Shown here: positions 58,560 through 64,000 of the stretch, in pieces
Position numbering within the stretch: position 1 is the stretch's first letter
Layout of the letters: every line of letters starts with the position of its first letter
Program-made: the position numbers and the translations under genes
From: Davidsoniella eucalypti
Taxonomy: Eukaryota > Ascomycota > Sordariomycetes > Microascales > Ceratocystidaceae
Assembly: GCA_004009845.1 (NCBI GenBank)
Contig: RMBW01000042.1
Location: forward strand, 1-64,000
DNA: 64,000 nucleotides
Direction of reading: 5' to 3'
Notes under the pieces: model-generated
Told to the model about the DNA's origin: nothing
Database searches by the model: none
Seen by the model: the letters and a program-made list of their open reading frames with translations, nothing else

Positions 58560-59066
58560 GATCTATCTCTCAATTTCTTTGGCAATCTTGCGCGAATGGC
58601 AGATTGCTAAGCAATATTTCTAGATTGTGGACAGAACTCGACGGCGAGAGAAGAGAGCTTGGTAGACACCGTACTTTTGGTTGAACAGATGCAACAGTAT
58701 TATTAGTAAAGCAACTTCAGCTGCTTATAACCTGGTTTCTCGATATAATGGCGATGCTGATCAGCGGAGCTTCAGCTTAAAGGCGGGATTGTTGATGATA
58801 GCCTGCTCTAGTGAGTAAAAATGCACGCACTTAGATTATGTGGCATACAAAAAAAGTTGAAGGATGAGATACAAGGCTGAGGATCTGTGGCCCTACCATT
58901 GCAGCGTAATGCCTAAAGTGGATAATGTTTATTTAGCCGATATTCTACCGTGCAAGGCTGAGGCCTAGCATCACCAAGCCTCCAGAATAGGACGACATCA
59001 TTCAAGCCATTCCCAGTTTTGAGCTATTATCCACATGCATACTGGTCCATATCAAGCCTACCAATC
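58560..59066. promoter_or_regulatory. Bidirectional promoter region, Prp5 / HCNGP-like gene
   Basis: These 507 bp lie between two divergent genes whose products both relate to pre-mRNA splicing, so shared expression is plausible. No specific factor site is claimed. Confidence 0.55.
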
Positions 59067-59912
59067 ATGCCACTCGTTCAATATGACAGCAGTGATGAAG
59101 AAGATGCCGTCTCGTCACCTCCCTCCGTAAGTGCTCCGTACTCACAAGCATAGGCTTGTGAAACTAACATTAGATAGAATGAGGATGTTGCCAAAGTAAA
59201 TGTTGTACAATCCGAACAACCAGAAGAAGCCTCAAAACCTAAGCCCATAAGTATACTATTCTTGTAAAATTACCATCCCAGTACAATTTCTAATCATTCT
59301 GTAGTTCCAATTGTATCCAACGATGCACAGCAAGAACCAGTGTCTGTGCCGAGTGCTGATATCGCAAACGGTCCTGTAATGGGACCTACGATGCCCCCTC
59401 AAGATTCAGCGGATTTCATGCTTCCGGAGCCAGAAGAGGAATTGCCACCAGAGCCGTCATACGATGAACTGCGTGAGTTGTTACGCGGGGCAACGCTTCC
59501 TTCAATTCCTATGCTAGACTTTGGCACATCTCCTCCCGGTTCACCATCTGAACGTGTCACTACGACTCTTGAAAAGCTATATCGGCTCAAGCGAAACGAT
59601 GCGCATTTCAATCTCAAGATGCAAGAGTCTAGTAGTCTAGCAAACCCTGAAATCACATCTCAACTACTGGGCTATACCGGTATCCAACTTCAAGATCAAT
59701 ACGATACTACCCTTCCAAAAGACCTTTGGAACTTGACTGCTGCTCCAGAGTGGGCATATATCCATACTCTTCACAAGTATGCCACACAAAAACCTCGTCC
59801 GGCAGGTCAACAACCTACTTTTGTGCCTGCAGCAGAAGCGGCCAAGTCTATTCAAGAGCCTCAAATCCCGGGCGGTTTAGCCAAACGACAGAAACGAAAA
59901 GCCGAGCCATAG
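59067..59912 (+). CDS. HCNGP/SAP30-binding-protein-like protein
   Basis: Three exons (59067-59126, 59178-59250, 59305-59912) give 246 residues. The opening MPLVQYDSSDEEDAVSS is characteristic of the HCNGP family (human SAP30BP). The conserved core follows: RVTTTLEKLYRLKRNDAHFNLKMQESSSLANPEITSQLL (about 110-149), then IQLQDQYDTTLPKDLWN (about 155-171). A basic C-terminus, LAKRQKRKAEP, looks like a nuclear localisation signal. Human SAP30BP was described as a transcription-corepressor partner and later linked to splicing of short introns with RBM17; which role applies in fungi is unknown. The acidic and Pro-rich N-terminal third is probably disordered. Both introns are short (51 and 54 nt). It is divergent from Prp5. 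Confidence 0.87.
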
Positions 59913-60916
59913 GCGAAATTTAGTGTTTGAAAGACATTACAATACAAGCTATGCCGATAGATCGTTTAGACGTTAAGGCATGTATTATCTACATAGTATC
60001 GGCTATGCAATGACGTGCCTTGACTCTTACTAATAAAAAGAGCACGCTCTACTAATGTTCAAAACTTATAACGAATATTTCTGTAATTATCATTAGGCAA
60101 TCATGCCCGTGACATTGTACAATTAAATGACTAAACACGCTAGTGATAATCTCCAAATATTTTAGATTATGATGCTAAGGTCATTATTTCAAGTCTCCAA
60201 TACATCGACTTGTATATCAAATCCACGTAGTAACCAACATAGCTACTCCAACTTCTATATAGCATACCCTAACCTTATACTGTACGGATTAGGAAGTCGG
60301 AAACTCTCAAAAATTGTAGCCAAGTAAAGTTTATATGTTTGTAAGCTTAAAGCATTTTTTATCAACTAAGCACCATGAAACACAGCGTGATTAGATTATG
60401 ATTGCATATGACCCTCCTTTCATAAAACAAATTGAGCCTAGATTAAGGTTAGTGGTGTCTTAGGTACAATTTAATTGGACCATAGTATGCTTCTATGTGA
60501 ATGAAGATCCTATTGAGCCAGTATAATACTAAGTAAGCACTAATAATTCCTTAGTACTCGTTTTGGCTGAAGGGAAAAAATGATGAAAGAAGAGATATGC
60601 AGTGGTAATTATTATTTTTATTTTGGATTTTTGGTTTTTGTGGCCCAGAGACGTGACAAAAGATCATTAAAAAAAAGAAAATCGTAAACTAAGGAATATG
60701 AAAAAAAGGAACTAGGAGGAATGAGATCTCAAATAGCCCTGCTAATATCCAACGCAACGCCACCCATCTAGCGCCAACATATAAGAAAATGAAGGAAGAA
60801 ATGAAGAAGAAAATGAAAGTACACTGGACCACCCCGGCATCATTGCAGTCCCGGTTGCAAACGCATGTAGGCATGATAGGGAAGAAATGAATTGCCACCA
60901 AACTCTCAATTCCCCT
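59913..60916. other. Convergent intergenic region
   Basis: About 1 kb of AT-rich DNA between the HCNGP-like gene and the convergent DUF3712-like gene. No exon chain or repeat recognised. Confidence 0.45.
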
Positions 60917-62028
60917 TTACGAGGAAGTCGAGTTGCTGGCACTGCAGGTGATTGTAGTGCCGAGAGCAGTCTCAAGAGCACTGCCAACATCAATGTTGAT
61001 GGGCAGAGCAGCAGCAGCCAGAGCACTGCTGAAGTAGGTGATGTTCTGGTCGTTGTTGACGACAGACTCGCCAACCAGGGTGAAGGGCATGGTGCCGTTC
61101 TCGCAGTAAGGCTCCTTGAGGATAGCATTGACAATGGCAGATTGGTTGATGTTGGCATAAATGGAGTAGTCATTGTTGCCGGGCTTCAAGACCAGGTTGT
61201 CAATGTAGACATTGCCGACGTTGGAGCCGTTGAAGTAGTTGGCGAAGGTGGTGTTGCCCTGTAGAAGAGAAGTTTGTTAGTGCCATGTATGTAGCTATAA
61301 TGTGATGAGTATGCGGATGAACTTACGATATCCAGAGTCAGGATAGTAGGGTTGGGGATAGTGGTTTGAGCATTGAAGTTGTTCGCGGCAGTCAGGTCAA
61401 TGCTTGCGTTAGAGACGGCGAGACCGGCAAAGGAGTTGAAGCCCTTGAGGGTAACGACCTTGTTGAAGTTCATGCCGTACTTTCGGTACAGACCACTGAG
61501 CTTGAGCTTGGGGTGGCCCTTGACGCGCATCTGAATCTCATCAGAACCCAGCAGGTAAGCGTTGAAGATAGTCATAGCCTCGATAGAAGTGACCTCGACA
61601 GTCTGGGTGATGGTAGTCGAAGTGTTCTTGGATGACCTGCTCTTGGGGAAAGTGATAGACCCGAACGAGGTGTTGGCAGAGGCTACAGACAGCTCAGCCT
61701 CGAAGGGGAGGATAGTAGCGTGAATGCTGCCAGGAGTGCTGATCTGCGAGTCGACGCTCAGCGTGAACGAGCCGGACTCGGTGTTAGACATGTCAATGCG
61801 GCTGATGGTCAGAGTAGACCTGTTGACACGGCTCTGCATCATCTTGGGAATAGCAACACATATGATAAGGGTAGGCACCAGCACGATGATTAGGACGGCA
61901 ATGATGGCATGAATCCACCAGAACTTCTTGAAATGACGAGCAACTTTCTGCTTCATGGTGAGGGGAGCAGCACCGAGGGTCTGCTGGGCGCCGCCCTCAG
62001 GCTTGTCGGTAGAAGAAGGGCGAGACAT
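60917..62028 (-). CDS. DUF3712-like single-pass membrane protein
   Basis: Two exons (62028-61327 and 61258-60917), phase 0 join across a 69-nt intron (GTAAGT..TACAG), give 347 residues. A cytosolic N-terminus of about 38 residues (MSRPSSTDKPEGG) ends in basic MKQKVARHFKKF. One strong transmembrane helix follows (about 40-64, WIHAIIAVLIIVLVPTLIIC). The remaining 280 residues look lumenal or extracellular: beta-rich with many NxS/T sequons and repeated Thr/Asn/Ser-rich strands (LEA2-like fold), typical of the fungus-specific DUF3712 family. Function is unknown; members are placed in the vacuolar or plasma membrane by prediction only. Start chosen at the ATG before the basic/TM unit; an upstream in-frame ATG (62085) adds a hydrophobic leader without support. 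Confidence 0.78.
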
Positions 62029-64000
62029 TGTAGAGAGCAGTGTGTGTATGGGTATAAGGGTATGACAATATAAAGCCAGGAACAAAACACGAATATCGTG
62101 ATCTTGTAGAAATGTGCAACTTAGTAAGACTTGTCTAACAGCTTAAGACAAGCGGCAGACCCAGGACAAAGACCGGCCACCAGAAGTGGGCGATCATTTA
62201 TACATAACGGCGCCTTTGTTCTCCAAGCAGAAGTCCAATCATAGCTTGCTGGTTGGACGTGAGGATATGTGCACACCCCACCCCTAACTAGTAGACTAGC
62301 TAGTAGACGCTGCTTGCCACTAAGCAATGGAATAGCAGAAGAAGAAAGACGGATCCTTTTTGGGCTGACATGTTTTCGGAACTCTGCTAGGGCACCGTCG
62401 CCTGTCACGCCGCTAATGGACAGGGCCACTGCTTGCTTGCATTACCAGCTTGGCACTACGGTTAGCCTGGTTTAAAATGTGTCGTTTTGGCGCCGTACAG
62501 ATTTGTGCATACTAAAGGCATTTGTGGCCAGCTGGGCGTGCTACAAAAGTTGTGTACTAGCCTTACGGCAGAGGCGTGGTGGATGCATCAGCTTTAGTAG
62601 ACTCTCCAGATGGCGATGTTTGACAATGTCAGAGGATGGCTAGGTCGGGTTAGCATCGGATACGAACGATGGCCGGTGCGATGGCCAAAATGGAAAGAGA
62701 AAGAAAATACGGAAAACCTAAAGCAAACATGAAGGCTGGAGCTGCGAAAACTCAGTTCCTGCCCTCTAGAAATGCAGCTTGCTCCTTCCGCGGTGTTATG
62801 CCATTTCCTGTTTTAGGCCGACTCCAAATTCACGGTACTGGCCAGATTTAGTGTGGCAGGTCTTGATAACAAGAAGATGACATAGCATGAAGGGGATTCA
62901 CTGCTGCAGTTACTTTGCCACATCACTTTCTGTATTCACTTTTTTGTAAGCACTTGAGTTGTAATCGCTCTCTTGTCCATCTTTGAGGAAGCCCGACAAG
63001 CCCTTTCTCTGGTGGCATACAAGGCCGGCTCATGTCACACCAGCAGTTGTCCACAAAAAAAGCTCTGCAACTCCCGCACAAACAATCAAAAAAGGAAAGA
63101 ACCGACAGTTCACCATGGTGCCCGGCGGTGAAAATTTGATAGCAAAATAATTAAATAAAAAAGGCTCTGGACGCTGTGCTGTTATTGCGTCTTGGCCCAA
63201 TGCAAATGGTTCAAACTTGTGGATGGGCCATTTAGTAATGTAGTAAATTGTACAAGGAGCGCTCTTTCCCTCTTGATCGGCTGGCTAGCCAATCAGCACT
63301 TGCATGGGCCTGGTCTTGTTACCCCAGACTTGGCATCCACCCGAAAGTTCCACCTTTTTTTTTAGTAGCAAGAGCGAAAATCCTGTTTGGGCGCGACTGC
63401 CGACTCGGGTTCCTTGCTGGAAGCTTTTCTTTTCTTGTATTATTTTTCCTTGATATTGTCACGATTAAAACATGCTTATATACATATTATACATATACTT
63501 GTGAACAGCTCTTTTTCTTCATTTGGAAGGTGACCCGAAGCGATTGTGCCGGGGCCAGCCTTGAAGCCTTCCCAATGGTTTCGTTTCGAAATTCCTGTCT
63601 TGTTTCTTTTATGGCTACTAATATAATATCTTTGTGATTGTTTTAGGGAAGAAAACATATGGTTTACTGGCTAAATATACCTATGTAGCTATCTGACGAT
63701 CCATTCCATGTAGTGGAAGTGGAAGTTGTATCGCGAGGACGCCTCTTCGAGATATTGCTGCAAATCTGCAGTCAGCCCGCCTTCGAGCCAGCAATATCAC
63801 ACATAAGCGAGAGATTGGTTCTGCAACAATGCCAAATAGATATCAGATACTTATATCTGCAGCCTCTTGGCCTGAATAGTACACTTCGGGCCATTGGCGA
63901 GTCATCCTAGTCCAGTCACATTTGCAATCTCATGCAGTAACTAAAGTCACAGATTAGCCAGCCGTCTCTTTTTTGGTTGTCTTTCTGTGCGGAGAAGGTT
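62029..64000. other. Right-end intergenic region
   Basis: The first few hundred bp are probably the promoter of the DUF3712-like gene. No exon chain, RNA gene or repeat was recognised up to the window end. Plus-strand frames at 62669-62851 and 63248-63637 have no recognisable domain or intron support. Confidence 0.45.

Noticed and set aside
61366..61635. Plus-strand frames opposite the DUF3712-like gene and other long antisense frames (for example 17070-17489, 55323-55607)
   Set aside because: They lie wholly opposite well-supported coding exons and mirror codon bias; not independent genes.

Overview
This window is nuclear DNA of a filamentous ascomycete (Pezizomycotina; class not resolved). 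The evidence is the many short spliceosomal introns (mostly 50-200 nt, GT..AG, often with a CTAAC/CTGAC-like branch point), two intron-bearing nuclear tRNA genes, long pyrimidine-rich leaders in front of genes, a spliced eIF4A that reads like the Pezizomycotina protein almost throughout, and fungus-specific families (DUF3712-like protein, GH20 hexosaminidase beginning IWPVP, Tvp38, CCCH+SMR protein). Splice junctions were joined by eye from donor/acceptor motifs and frame.

Layout. 1-7.6 kb is an AT-rich accessory region: retroelement copies, a spliced tRNA-Leu(AAG), an exact 179-bp tandem duplication and three small predicted membrane-protein genes of unknown function. 7.6-12.6 kb is a 5-kb stretch with no convincing gene. 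12.6-20.7 kb holds an aquaglyceroporin, an Aro8-like aminotransferase and a CYP52-like P450. 20.7-26.3 kb is again gene-poor; it carries stacked retroelement insertions in front of a spliced tRNA-Thr(AGT). 26.3-28.3 kb is a secreted GH20 beta-N-acetylhexosaminidase. 31.2-34.0 kb is a wrecked LINE (ORF1, reverse transcriptase and RNase H remnants). From 34.9 kb to the end the region is mostly core genome: a Cys-Pro-motif protein of unknown function, an S33 peptidase, Tvp38, the CUE/CCCH/SMR protein, an F-box+JmjC protein, eIF4A, Prp5, an HCNGP/SAP30BP-like protein and a DUF3712-like membrane protein.

Most notable result. A short (about 745-765 bp) retroelement with a (TCAAA)n tail and 14-15 bp target-site duplications is present as two near-identical long copies. 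Each long copy sits 56-59 bp upstream of a tRNA gene, the only two tRNA genes seen in the window, and in the same orientation relative to it. At tRNA-Thr a third, 5'-truncated copy (64 bp from the tRNA once the later insertion is subtracted) and a fourth, diverged copy are stacked outward in order of apparent age. This looks like a tRNA-gene-targeted non-LTR type retroelement in a filamentous fungus, comparable in logic to the Dictyostelium TRE5 elements. A second LINE family with a (TAAA)n tail, and a third with an (AACAAA)n tail, have left tiny 39-75 bp tail-only insertions, also with 14-bp duplications.

Genes that may work together. Prp5 and the HCNGP/SAP30BP-like protein, both linked to pre-mRNA splicing, are divergently transcribed from one 507-bp intergenic region. 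The other neighbours show no obvious shared pathway, as is usual for a fungal chromosome.
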